Source of the DNA: Deltaproteobacteria bacterium CG_4_8_14_3_um_filter_43_13
Lineage (GTDB): Bacteria; Desulfobacterota; UBA8473
DNA length: 13,521 nt
Assembly: GCA_002782605.1 (NCBI GenBank)
Contig: PFIF01000076.1
Location: 1 to 13,521 of the forward strand
Direction of reading: 5' to 3'
Shown here: in pieces, positions 7,239-13,521 of the stretch
How the letters are laid out: every line of letters begins with the position of its first letter
Numbering within the stretch: position 1 is the stretch's first letter
Notes under the pieces: model-generated
The model's database searches: none
Told to the model about the DNA's origin: nothing
Seen by the model: the letters and a program-made list of their open reading frames with translations, nothing else
Program-made: the position numbers and the translations under genes

Positions 7239-8900
7239 ATGGAAGACAAGTTTGAGAAGTTAGAGAGGGCATACTATGAAGGTGCGAAACGCTTGAAGAC
7301 CTGGTCCGGTTTTCCAGTAAAAGAAGTCTATACCCCTCATGACCTCAGTGGAATTGACTATTCTAAAGATATAGCTAATCCTGGCGATTATCCCTATACC
7401 AGAGGGATCCATTCGAATATGTTCAGGGGTAGAGTCTGGACAAAGCGAGAACTTTGCGGGTTTGGGACCCCTGCAGATACAAATAAGAGGCTTAAATATC
7501 TGACAGAGGAGGGACAGAGTGGGTTGAATTTTATCAATGATCTGCCTACTGCCCTAGGGATAGACTCTGATCATCCCTTGGCCGAAGGAGAGATCGGAGT
7601 TATTGGTGTTCCTCTCTCTTCCCTGAAGGATATGGAGACTCTCATGGAAGGGATACCCATCGATAAAGTCAGTGTATCCATAGTCGTCTCCACGTGTACT
7701 GCCCCCATCGTGCTGGCTCAATATATAGCCCTTGCAGAGAACAGAGGGGTTGATATATCCGGGGTAAGGGGGACCATTCAAAATGAACCTTTAAAGGGTC
7801 GGTACTGCGGGTTTGGTCCCAACACAGCCCATACAGACCTGTGTCTTCAGTCGGCCGTTGATATAATAGAATACTGTACGAAAAATATGCCCAATTGGTA
7901 TACAATGAATGTTAATTTATACGACTTGAGGGAAACAGGAATAAATGCCTTTCAGGAAATCGGATTCGGGTTTTCTATGGGAATAGCATACATCAAGGCG
8001 GCACTGAAGCGGGGACTGAAAATAGATGAGTTTACCCCAAGAATGGCATTTTATTGTTCTTCTCACATAGATTTCTTTGAGGAGGTAGCCAAGCTAAGAG
8101 CGGCAAGAAGGCTGTGGGCAAAGATAATGAAGGAGAAATTTGAGGCGAAGGATCCCAGGTCGATAAAATTCAGGTTTGGGGTTCATACTGCTGGCTGTTC
8201 ACTGGTTCCCCAGCAGCCCATGAATAATATCATTCGGGTTGCTTACGAGGCACTGGCAGCTGTTCTAGGCGGAGTGCAGTCTTTACACTGCTGTTCTTAC
8301 GATGAACCGATAGCCTTACCTACTGAAGAGGCTCACAGGATAGCCCTCAGAACCCAGCAGGTCCTTGCTTATGAAACAGGTGTAGCTAATGTGGCAGATC
8401 CTCTGGCAGGTTCCTACTATATTGAAAACCTCACGAATATGATAGAGGAGGAGGCTGCCAAGATAATCAATGAGATTGAAGAGATGGGTGGAATAACCGT
8501 TGCCATGGATAGCAAATGGCTGGATAATGAGATAGAAAAAGCAGCATATAAGTACCAGAAGGAAATAGACAGCAAGGATAGGATAGTTGTTGGGGTGAAT
8601 GAGTTCATAATACCCCCTGAAGAGGACATAGAAGGTGATGTCCATAAGATTTCAGGTGAGGCAGCAAAGACCCAAATTGAAGGCCTCAGGGAGTTGAGGA
8701 AGACCAGGGATAACGAAAAGTTGAAAGAGACCCTGATGAAGCTTCGGGAAGTTGCAGAGAGAAAATCAGTAGAAAACCTTCTCCCCTTTATAATAGATGC
8801 AGTAAAGGCATATGGAACTATCGGTGAGATAAATGGGACAATAAGAGAGACATTCGGTTACCATTATGATACCATGGGGGTATTGAGTTCACCCTTTTAA
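7239..8900 (+). CDS. B12-dependent acyl-CoA mutase, large (substrate-binding) subunit, divergent
   Basis: The 553 residues cover the TIM-barrel part of the methylmalonyl-CoA mutase family, which moves a group between adjacent carbons of an acyl-CoA by adenosyl-radical chemistry. PYTRG (52-56), GTIQN (178-182), VAKLRAARRLWAK (283-295), QSLHCCSYDEPIALP (347-361) and DPLAGSYYIE (387-396) are diagnostic. The protein stops after the barrel, so the cobalamin domain must come from a separate small subunit, absent here. Compared from memory with Propionibacterium methylmalonyl-CoA mutase, Gln197 and Glu370 are kept (Gln181, Glu356). Tyr89 becomes Leu72, the carboxylate-binding Arg207 becomes Gly191, and His244 becomes Asp229. 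Ordinary methylmalonyl-CoA mutase activity is therefore unlikely. Arylsuccinyl-CoA mutase (IaaG), alkylsuccinyl-CoA mutase or a new specificity are possible. AAGGGGA precedes the ATG. Confidence 0.88.
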   Translation: MEDKFEKLERAYYEGAKRLKTWSGFPVKEVYTPHDLSGIDYSKDIANPGDYPYTRGIHSNMFRGRVWTKRELCGFGTPADTNKRLKYLTEEGQSGLNFINDLPTALGIDSDHPLAEGEIGVIGVPLSSLKDMETLMEGIPIDKVSVSIVVSTCTAPIVLAQYIALAENRGVDISGVRGTIQNEPLKGRYCGFGPNTAHTDLCLQSAVDIIEYCTKNMPNWYTMNVNLYDLRETGINAFQEIGFGFSMGIAYIKAALKRGLKIDEFTPRMAFYCSSHIDFFEEVAKLRAARRLWAKIMKEKFEAKDPRSIKFRFGVHTAGCSLVPQQPMNNIIRVAYEALAAVLGGVQSLHCCSYDEPIALPTEEAHRIALRTQQVLAYETGVANVADPLAGSYYIENLTNMIEEEAAKIINEIEEMGGITVAMDSKWLDNEIEKAAYKYQKEIDSKDRIVVGVNEFIIPPEEDIEGDVHKISGEAAKTQIEGLRELRKTRDNEKLKETLMKLREVAERKSVENLLPFIIDAVKAYGTIGEINGTIRETFGYHYDTMGVLSSPF

Positions 8901-8981
8901 TGGAACGATGTTGATTTGTAACCATGTAGACGATAAAAAAGTCAGACAGAGAGGTGTTATGGCGTTTCATCCAGAACCGGG

Positions 8982-9044
8982 ATAAACGTAATAGATTCGT
9001 TTATAACCCCTAAAACAGGGAATATACGAACCTATTACGTTTAT
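8982..9044. repeat. 63-base inverted repeat (hairpin) before the hydratase gene
   Basis: Arms ATAAACGTAATAGATTCG (8982-8999) and CGAACCTATTACGTTTAT (9027-9044) are complementary except for one position that would be a G-U pair in one strand's RNA. Inside the 27-base loop, CCCT (9008-9011) and AGGG (9017-9020) can pair again. No T-run follows the right arm. It may be a MITE-like insertion, an mRNA-stabilising or processing hairpin, or a regulatory site. Confidence 0.65.
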
Positions 9045-9090
9045 GAACGAGTTGTTTGAAATCAGATATAATTATTGAGGAGGATAGATA

Positions 9091-9870
9091 ATGAGTCGAG
9101 ACCTTGTGAGTTATGTTATCGAAGAAGGGATAGCCGTTGTTACTATTAACCATCCGCCGGCGAATGCACTGGATAATAAGACTACCTATGAACTAAACGA
9201 GGTTTTTGAAGAATTGGCAAAGGATGAGGATGTAAAAGCCGTTATACTAACCGGGGCAGGGGAGAAGATATTTGTAGCAGGAGCGGATATAAGTCTGTTC
9301 CCTCAAATGGGACAAAAAGAGGGTGAGAGGTTTTCTCAGGAACTCCAGGGGGTTTTTGACAAAATCGAGGGTCTTGAGAAAGTGGTTATCTGTGCGGTTA
9401 ATGGTATGGCTCTAGGTGGAGGCTGTGAACTGGCTATGGCCTGTGATATCAGGATTGCCTCTGAGAGTGCAAAGTTTGGACAACCAGAAGTGAACCTGGG
9501 CGTTATTCCGGGGGCAGGCGGTACCCAGAGACTTCCAAGATTAGTATCGAAAGGTAAGGCTAAGGAACTAATATTTACCGGCGATATGATAACTGCCTCT
9601 GAGGCAAAAGAGATCGGCCTTGTGGATAGGGTTGCCCCAAAAGGAGAAGCCGTTTCAGAGGCAAAGAATATGGCAAAGAAGATTATGGAGAAATGCCCCA
9701 TAGCTATAAAGTATGCTAAAAAGGCGATAGATGAGGGTGTTAATATGACCCTGAGTGAAGGTCTGAAATTAGAGAAAAAACTCTTTGGTGAACTATTTAC
9801 AACCGAAGATCAGAAAGAGGGGGCAAAGGCATTTTTAGAAAAGCGGAAAGCCCAATTTAGGGGAAAATGA
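9091..9870 (+). CDS. Enoyl-CoA hydratase (crotonase family)
   Basis: The 259-residue protein would add water to a 2-enoyl-CoA to give the 3-hydroxyacyl-CoA. Both catalytic glutamates are present at the usual 20-residue spacing: Glu113 in GGGCELAMACD and Glu133 in GQPEVNLGVIPGAGGTQRL. The oxyanion-hole segments AGADIS (63-68) and ALGGG (107-111) are intact. Length and motifs fit a true hydratase rather than an isomerase or hydrolase, though the family is broad. GAGGAGG seven bases upstream sets the ATG. It is separated from the mutase by a 190-base gap with a large hairpin and precedes the second acyl-CoA dehydrogenase by 48 bases. BbsH is a functional analogue in benzylsuccinate oxidation. 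Confidence 0.9.
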   Translation: MSRDLVSYVIEEGIAVVTINHPPANALDNKTTYELNEVFEELAKDEDVKAVILTGAGEKIFVAGADISLFPQMGQKEGERFSQELQGVFDKIEGLEKVVICAVNGMALGGGCELAMACDIRIASESAKFGQPEVNLGVIPGAGGTQRLPRLVSKGKAKELIFTGDMITASEAKEIGLVDRVAPKGEAVSEAKNMAKKIMEKCPIAIKYAKKAIDEGVNMTLSEGLKLEKKLFGELFTTEDQKEGAKAFLEKRKAQFRGK

Positions 9871-9918
9871 TAAGTCTTAATTAAATGGTTCACCCAATAG
9901 CCGCGAAGGAGGGGGAAA

Positions 9919-11085
9919 ATGCAGTATGATCTGACTGAAGAACAAGAGATGATCCGCCGGACAGTGAGGAAACTCGCCGTGGATAAGGTTGCCCCCAGGG
10001 CATCCGAAATAGATGAAACAGAAGAATACCCGTGGGATATTTTGGAACTCCTCAAGGAAAACGCCCTTATGGGTGCTGATGTCCCTGAGGTGTATGGCGG
10101 TATGGGATCAGGCCCCCTGGCATTGTGTATTATTATTGAAGAGTTATCAAAAGCATGTGCCAGTACCGGACTCATCCCTGCTGTTCAGGAATTGGGTTTG
10201 CTGCCAATCCTTTTGGGAGGCAGTGAGGAACAGAAGCAAAAGTTTCTTCCAAAGATAGCCAGCGGAGAACATCTTAGTGCATGTGCCATAACCGAGCCAG
10301 GCGCAGGTTCCGATGTGGGAAGTATTCAGACAAGGGCAGTAAAAGACGGAGATGAGTATATTCTAAACGGCACCAAGATATTTATTACAAACGGCGGTAT
10401 TGCAAATGTTTACTCTGTCTTTGCAAAGACAGACCCGGATACAGAAAAGTCTTCCAGGGCTTTGAGTGTTTTTGTCGTTGAAAAGGGAGCCCCCGGATTT
10501 TCTGTCGGCAAACACGAAAAAAAATTGGGGATTCGGGGAAGTGATACGACAGAACTAATCTTTGATGGTTGCAGGATACCGGCTGCGAACCTTCTCGGTG
10601 ACGAAGGGATGGGGTTTGCAATCTGTATGAAGACGCTGGATTTCTCCCGACCGGGTATAGCTGCTCAGGCCCTTGGCATAGCCCAGGGTGCCCTTGACTA
10701 TGCTGTTGGATATGCGAAGGAGAGAAAGCAATTTGGCAAACCTATCACTACCTTTCAGGGTATACAGTTTATGCTGGCTGATATGACAACTCATGTAGAG
10801 GCAGCAAGGCAGCTTTTATACAAAACGGCATCATTGCTTGAAAAGCAGGCCAAGGATATGAGTAGATTGCCTGCTGAGGTGATTCGATTTTCATCCATGT
10901 CAAAGAATTTCGCTTCTGATACGGCCATGAAAGTGACTGTGGACGCCATTCAAGTTCTTGGTGGATATGGCTATATAAGAGAGTATCCTGTGGAACGGAT
11001 GATGAGGGATGCAAAGATAACTCAGCTCTATGAGGGTACGAATCAGATCCAAAGAGTAGTTATTGCTAATACCCTGATGGGTTAG
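9919..11085 (+). CDS. Acyl-CoA dehydrogenase, short-chain type
   Basis: A 388-residue FAD-dependent acyl-CoA dehydrogenase, clearly different from the one at 5137. It carries CAITEPGAGSDVGS, NGTKIFITNGG, ERKQFGKPITTFQGIQF and, at the C-terminus, LYEGTNQIQRVVIA with the catalytic Glu372. Tyr rather than Val precedes the catalytic Glu. The pattern is that of the short-chain/butyryl-CoA group, which works on simple saturated chains with electron-transferring flavoprotein as acceptor. No etfAB genes are in the window. AAGGAGG lies six bases before the ATG. Two dehydrogenases in one cluster suggest two separate oxidation rounds or two substrates of different shape. Confidence 0.9.
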   Translation: MQYDLTEEQEMIRRTVRKLAVDKVAPRASEIDETEEYPWDILELLKENALMGADVPEVYGGMGSGPLALCIIIEELSKACASTGLIPAVQELGLLPILLGGSEEQKQKFLPKIASGEHLSACAITEPGAGSDVGSIQTRAVKDGDEYILNGTKIFITNGGIANVYSVFAKTDPDTEKSSRALSVFVVEKGAPGFSVGKHEKKLGIRGSDTTELIFDGCRIPAANLLGDEGMGFAICMKTLDFSRPGIAAQALGIAQGALDYAVGYAKERKQFGKPITTFQGIQFMLADMTTHVEAARQLLYKTASLLEKQAKDMSRLPAEVIRFSSMSKNFASDTAMKVTVDAIQVLGGYGYIREYPVERMMRDAKITQLYEGTNQIQRVVIANTLMG

Positions 11086-11181
11086 GACTGTTCATTAATT
11101 TGCCCAGGAGTATCTTCTAGCTCAAACATTACCCGTTTTTTGTTGAGAAAACATTAGAAAGTTCTTCCAGGAGGATTGAAG

Positions 11182-12345
11182 ATGAGAGAAGTAGCAGTAG
11201 TTGGAGTTGGCATGACTCAGTTTGGCATGTCAGAAAAAACCCAAATAGAGATGTTCTCAGAGGCAGCAATGGATGCAATAACCGAGTCGAATATAGAACC
11301 CAGAGACATCCAGGCACTCTTTTTGGGGAATGGTCTTGGGGATTTTGAGGAAGGTCAGATGAATATGGCCCCTATGTGTGCAGCCGATATTGGAATACCG
11401 AATGTGCCTGCTACAAGGTTTGAGGGGGCATGTGCCTCTGCTACGGTGGCCATGAGGAATGCATATCTGTGGGTTGCATCGGGCTTCTATGACATAGTGT
11501 TAGCAGGGGGTACGGAGAAGGCGATGGCTATGGGAACCCCCATGGCTACCAGGACGTTTGCTATGGGGAGTGATAGCCGTTATGAGGGTTTTGCCGGTAT
11601 TACTTTTCCAGGGGCGTTCGGGATGGCGGCCCATCTTTATTCAAAGAAGTATGGAATTCCCCTCCAAAAGCTGAAAGAGCAGATGGCCATGGTTGCTGTG
11701 AAGAACCATAAGAATGGGGTGTTAAACCCTAAAGCCCAATTCAGGAAAGAGATAACAGTGGAAAAGGTTTTAAGCGGTATTGTTATTGCAGATCCTTTGC
11801 AATTGCTTGACTGCTGTCCGTTCTCCGATGGAGCATCTGCCCTGGTATTTGCCTCTGTTGACAAGGCAAAAGAGCTTACTAAAAAGCCTATTTATATCGC
11901 AGGAGTAGGGCAGGGATCAGCGGGCCCCCTCTATACTCAAAAGGATTTTACCAGGATAAAGGCAAGAGAGACAGCCGTCAAACAATCCTATATGCAAGCA
12001 GGCGTTGGACCAAAAGACATAGATGTCTGTGAGCTGCATGACTGCTTTACAATAGCAGAAATACTTGCAACTGAGGGTCTGGGATTCTTTGAGTTCGGGA
12101 AAGGAAGTCAGGCTGTTGAGGAAGGTAAAACATCCCTTAATGGCGAGATACCTATAAACCCCTCAGGTGGTTTGAAGGCAAAAGGCCATCCCATTGGAGC
12201 TACCGGAGCTGCTCAGGCTTACGAGATAGTGAAGCAGTTGCGGGAAGAGTGCGGTGAGAGACAGGTCAAAGGGGCAAAGATAGGCATGATAGACACCCTT
12301 GGCGGCGATCTTGCAACAGTATGCAATATGATCTTTAGGAGGTAG
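11182..12345 (+). CDS. SCP2-type thiolase family protein
   Basis: The 387-residue protein belongs to the lipid-transfer/SCP2 branch of thiolases, which cleave 3-ketoacyl-CoA with CoA. The nucleophile is Cys84 in EGACASA; His286 in ELHDCFTIAE and His336 in GGLKAKGHPIGATGA complete the active site. The C-terminal CxG motif of classical thiolases is replaced by LGGDLATVC, as usual in this branch. A TTG at 11176 is only one base from the AGGAGG at 11169-11174, while the ATG at 11182 is seven bases away, so the ATG is taken as start. The next gene encodes a DUF35 protein four bases downstream; such pairs form joint enzymes, as in the BbsA-BbsB thiolase of benzylsuccinate oxidation. Because the Cys-His-His set is intact, a retro-aldolase such as Ltp2 is less likely. 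Confidence 0.87.
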   Translation: MREVAVVGVGMTQFGMSEKTQIEMFSEAAMDAITESNIEPRDIQALFLGNGLGDFEEGQMNMAPMCAADIGIPNVPATRFEGACASATVAMRNAYLWVASGFYDIVLAGGTEKAMAMGTPMATRTFAMGSDSRYEGFAGITFPGAFGMAAHLYSKKYGIPLQKLKEQMAMVAVKNHKNGVLNPKAQFRKEITVEKVLSGIVIADPLQLLDCCPFSDGASALVFASVDKAKELTKKPIYIAGVGQGSAGPLYTQKDFTRIKARETAVKQSYMQAGVGPKDIDVCELHDCFTIAEILATEGLGFFEFGKGSQAVEEGKTSLNGEIPINPSGGLKAKGHPIGATGAAQAYEIVKQLREECGERQVKGAKIGMIDTLGGDLATVCNMIFRR

Positions 12346-12349
12346 GAAA

Positions 12350-12754
12350 GTGGAATACAAATTAACGTATAATAAATACAAAGAGGCCTTAATGAGTGAT
12401 AAGTTTTGTGGTCTTAAGTGTAACAAATGTGGTGGGTATACAGTGCCGCCCAAAAAGGTTTGTATGGAATGTGCAAGTGAAGACATGGATATTGTTGAGC
12501 TCAGTGCCAGGGGAGAGATAAAGACCTATACTGTGATAAGGGTTCCCCCTGAAGGATTTGATGCCCCATATATTGTTAGTATGGTAGAGTTAGATGAAGG
12601 ACCGTGGGTTATGGGGAATATCGTTGATCTTGATCCTGATAAAGCCACTATGGACCTGATAGGAAAAAGAGTGTCAATCGGGCACAAGGTGGTAAAAGGC
12701 GATAAATTTTCTGCAGGGGATGGGGTAGCGTTGGCATTTAAATTGGAAGGGTAG
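12350..12754 (+). CDS. Zn-ribbon / OB-fold protein (DUF35), thiolase partner
   Basis: A 134-residue protein with an N-terminal rubredoxin-like zinc ribbon (Cys24-x2-Cys27 and Cys38-x2-Cys41) followed by an OB-fold from about residue 50, the OB_aCoA_assoc/DUF35 layout. These proteins bind the thiolase encoded next to them and help hold or shape acyl-CoA in the joint active site. The start is a GTG at 12350; its AGGAGG (12337-12342) lies inside the last codons of the thiolase gene, implying coupled translation. An ATG at 12392 lacks such a site and would drop the N-terminal helix. By position and domains it corresponds to BbsA or to the DUF35 subunit of steroid side-chain enzymes. It has no expected catalytic activity alone. 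Confidence 0.85.
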   Translation: MEYKLTYNKYKEALMSDKFCGLKCNKCGGYTVPPKKVCMECASEDMDIVELSARGEIKTYTVIRVPPEGFDAPYIVSMVELDEGPWVMGNIVDLDPDKATMDLIGKRVSIGHKVVKGDKFSAGDGVALAFKLEG

Positions 12755-12784
12755 TTTATTTTTTGTTTGAAAGGAGGAGAAACA

Positions 12785-13180
12785 ATGGCTAAGATGTCAA
12801 AAGAGGTTATGGATATGTTCAATGACCAGAGTGCATCAAAGATACTGGCTACATTAGATGAAAAGGGGACTGTAAATCTTGCTCCCAAGGGAACGCTGTC
12901 AGCAATAGATGAAGAAACCATAGTCTTTGCAGATATATTTGGGAGTAAAACCAATAAAAATCTGGAGAAGACAAAGAAAGCAACTGCATTATCTTTTAAA
13001 TTTCCGCCGGCAGGATACCAGGTGAAGGGCACATTCCAGGGATTTCAGACCTCAGGTCCACTTTTTGATCAATTTGCAAAAAACGTAAAAGAAAAAATGA
13101 AATTGGATGTTAAAGGGGTTGGAACAATTAAGGTTGAAGAGGTTTTTACTGTAAACCCTAGGGATGCCGCCAAGAAATAA
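12785..13180 (+). CDS. FMN-binding split-barrel (pyridoxamine 5'-phosphate oxidase family) protein
   Basis: A 131-residue soluble protein resembling small pyridoxamine-phosphate-oxidase-like flavoproteins: an N-terminal helix, then strands such as ASKILATLDEKGTVNLAPKG and EETIVFADI, and SKTNKNLEKTKKATALSF, a common pattern before the flavin site. Members bind FMN or F420 or have lost cofactors; the substrate is unknown. It is much shorter than true PdxH, so vitamin B6 synthesis is not implied. A TTG at 12767 is possible, but AGGAGG at 12772-12777 is seven bases from the ATG at 12785, which is the better start. It follows the DUF35 gene by 30 bases and is probably in the same transcript. Its job in the acyl-CoA pathway, if any, is not evident. 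Confidence 0.75.
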   Translation: MAKMSKEVMDMFNDQSASKILATLDEKGTVNLAPKGTLSAIDEETIVFADIFGSKTNKNLEKTKKATALSFKFPPAGYQVKGTFQGFQTSGPLFDQFAKNVKEKMKLDVKGVGTIKVEEVFTVNPRDAAKK

Positions 13181-13280
13181 CATTCTTTGATATCCGTATC
13201 TACAGGCATTTGCTTAGGTAAATAGAGAACTTTGAAAAAGTTTTTAGCAACCTCTTAAATTATGAAAGGAGGAAAGCAAA

Positions 13281-13521
13281 ATGGGTTTTAAGGTAGCTCA
13301 AGTCTTCGATATTCCTATGGCACCCGATTATGAAAAGCTGATTAAAGGAGAAGGATTGGATGTTCAGGTAGTTAAAAAATTATGTATGTCCGAGGATGAG
13401 ATCATCGATACGGCCCACGATGCCGATGCCATAATAGGGGTAGCTACTTTTCAGCCCTTCTCGAAAAAGGTGATTCAAGGGATGACTAAGTGCAGGTTTA
13501 TCCAGAGCATGGGCATTGGTT
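13281..13521 (+). CDS. D-isomer 2-hydroxyacid dehydrogenase, N-terminal fragment (runs off the edge)
   Basis: The first 80 residues are visible, starting MGFKVAQVFDIPMAPDYEKL and reaching RFIQSMGIG. The pattern DADAIIGVATFQPFSKKVIQ followed by CRFIQSMGIG matches the substrate domain of phosphoglycerate-dehydrogenase/CtBP-like 2-hydroxyacid dehydrogenases, which interconvert 2-oxo and 2-hydroxy acids with NAD. The NAD-binding GxGxxG and the catalytic Arg, Glu and His lie beyond the window, so substrate and activity cannot be judged. AGGAGG (13267-13272) is eight bases before the ATG. A 100-base gap separates it from the flavoprotein gene; membership in the same transcript is plausible but unproven. 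Confidence 0.75.
   Translation, partial: MGFKVAQVFDIPMAPDYEKLIKGEGLDVQVVKKLCMSEDEIIDTAHDADAIIGVATFQPFSKKVIQGMTKCRFIQSMGIG

Noticed and set aside
8637..8657. DVHKISG in the mutase as a possible DxHxxG cobalamin motif
   Set aside because: The spacing is off by one and the segment aligns with the end of the barrel domain of methylmalonyl-CoA mutase, not with the cobalamin domain.
11131..11156. GTTTT...AAAAC inverted repeat before the thiolase gene
   Set aside because: A very short A/T stem within a low-complexity stretch; likely chance.
12526..13032. A 168-codon open frame on the minus strand
   Set aside because: It lies opposite the DUF35 and flavoprotein genes, both of which have clear families and ribosome binding sites, and its own product shows no recognisable motif.
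13228..13245. AACTTT-GAA-AAAGTT followed by TTT, as a possible terminator
   Set aside because: The stem is six A/T-rich pairs with almost no G/C and a short T-run; too weak to call.

Overview
The window looks like a chromosomal segment from an anaerobic bacterium, most likely Desulfobacterota or a related syntrophic or sulfate-reducing lineage. This is inferred from the gene set (clustered acyl-CoA degradation genes, a B12-type mutase, a thiolase with a DUF35 partner), from the moderately AT-rich DNA with many AGG/AGA and ATA codons, and from the style of the intergenic repeats. No rRNA, tRNA, CRISPR array, transposase or phage gene was seen.

Left part (1-3475): the 3' portion of pabB, a 335-base repeat-filled gap, then pabC. 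Together these two make 4-aminobenzoate for folate. A UbiA-type membrane prenyltransferase runs convergently on the minus strand. Middle (3476-4960): an unusual single gene fuses a receiver-like domain, lacking both the phosphoacceptor Asp and the conserved Lys, to a phosphofructokinase domain.

Right part (about 4980 to the end): a plus-strand acyl-CoA cluster. In order it holds a glutaryl-CoA-dehydrogenase-like acyl-CoA dehydrogenase, an NAD-type SDR, the large subunit only of a divergent B12-dependent acyl-CoA mutase, an enoyl-CoA hydratase, a second (SCAD-type) acyl-CoA dehydrogenase, an SCP2-type thiolase, its DUF35 Zn-ribbon/OB partner, a small FMN-binding split-barrel protein, and the start of a D-2-hydroxyacid dehydrogenase that runs off the right edge. 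Nearly every gene has a strong AGGAGG-like ribosome binding site. Several gaps hold hairpins or short repeats.

Working model (inference): the cluster carries out beta-oxidation of a branched or dicarboxylic acyl-CoA. The mutase rearranges the carbon skeleton, the dehydrogenases introduce double bonds, the hydratase and SDR make the 3-keto form, and the thiolase-DUF35 pair cleaves it. The set resembles bbs-type (benzylsuccinate) and iaa-type (arylsuccinyl-CoA mutase) pathways but matches neither exactly. The mutase has lost residues that define methylmalonyl-CoA mutase, including the active-site His, so its substrate and possibly its chemistry are unknown.
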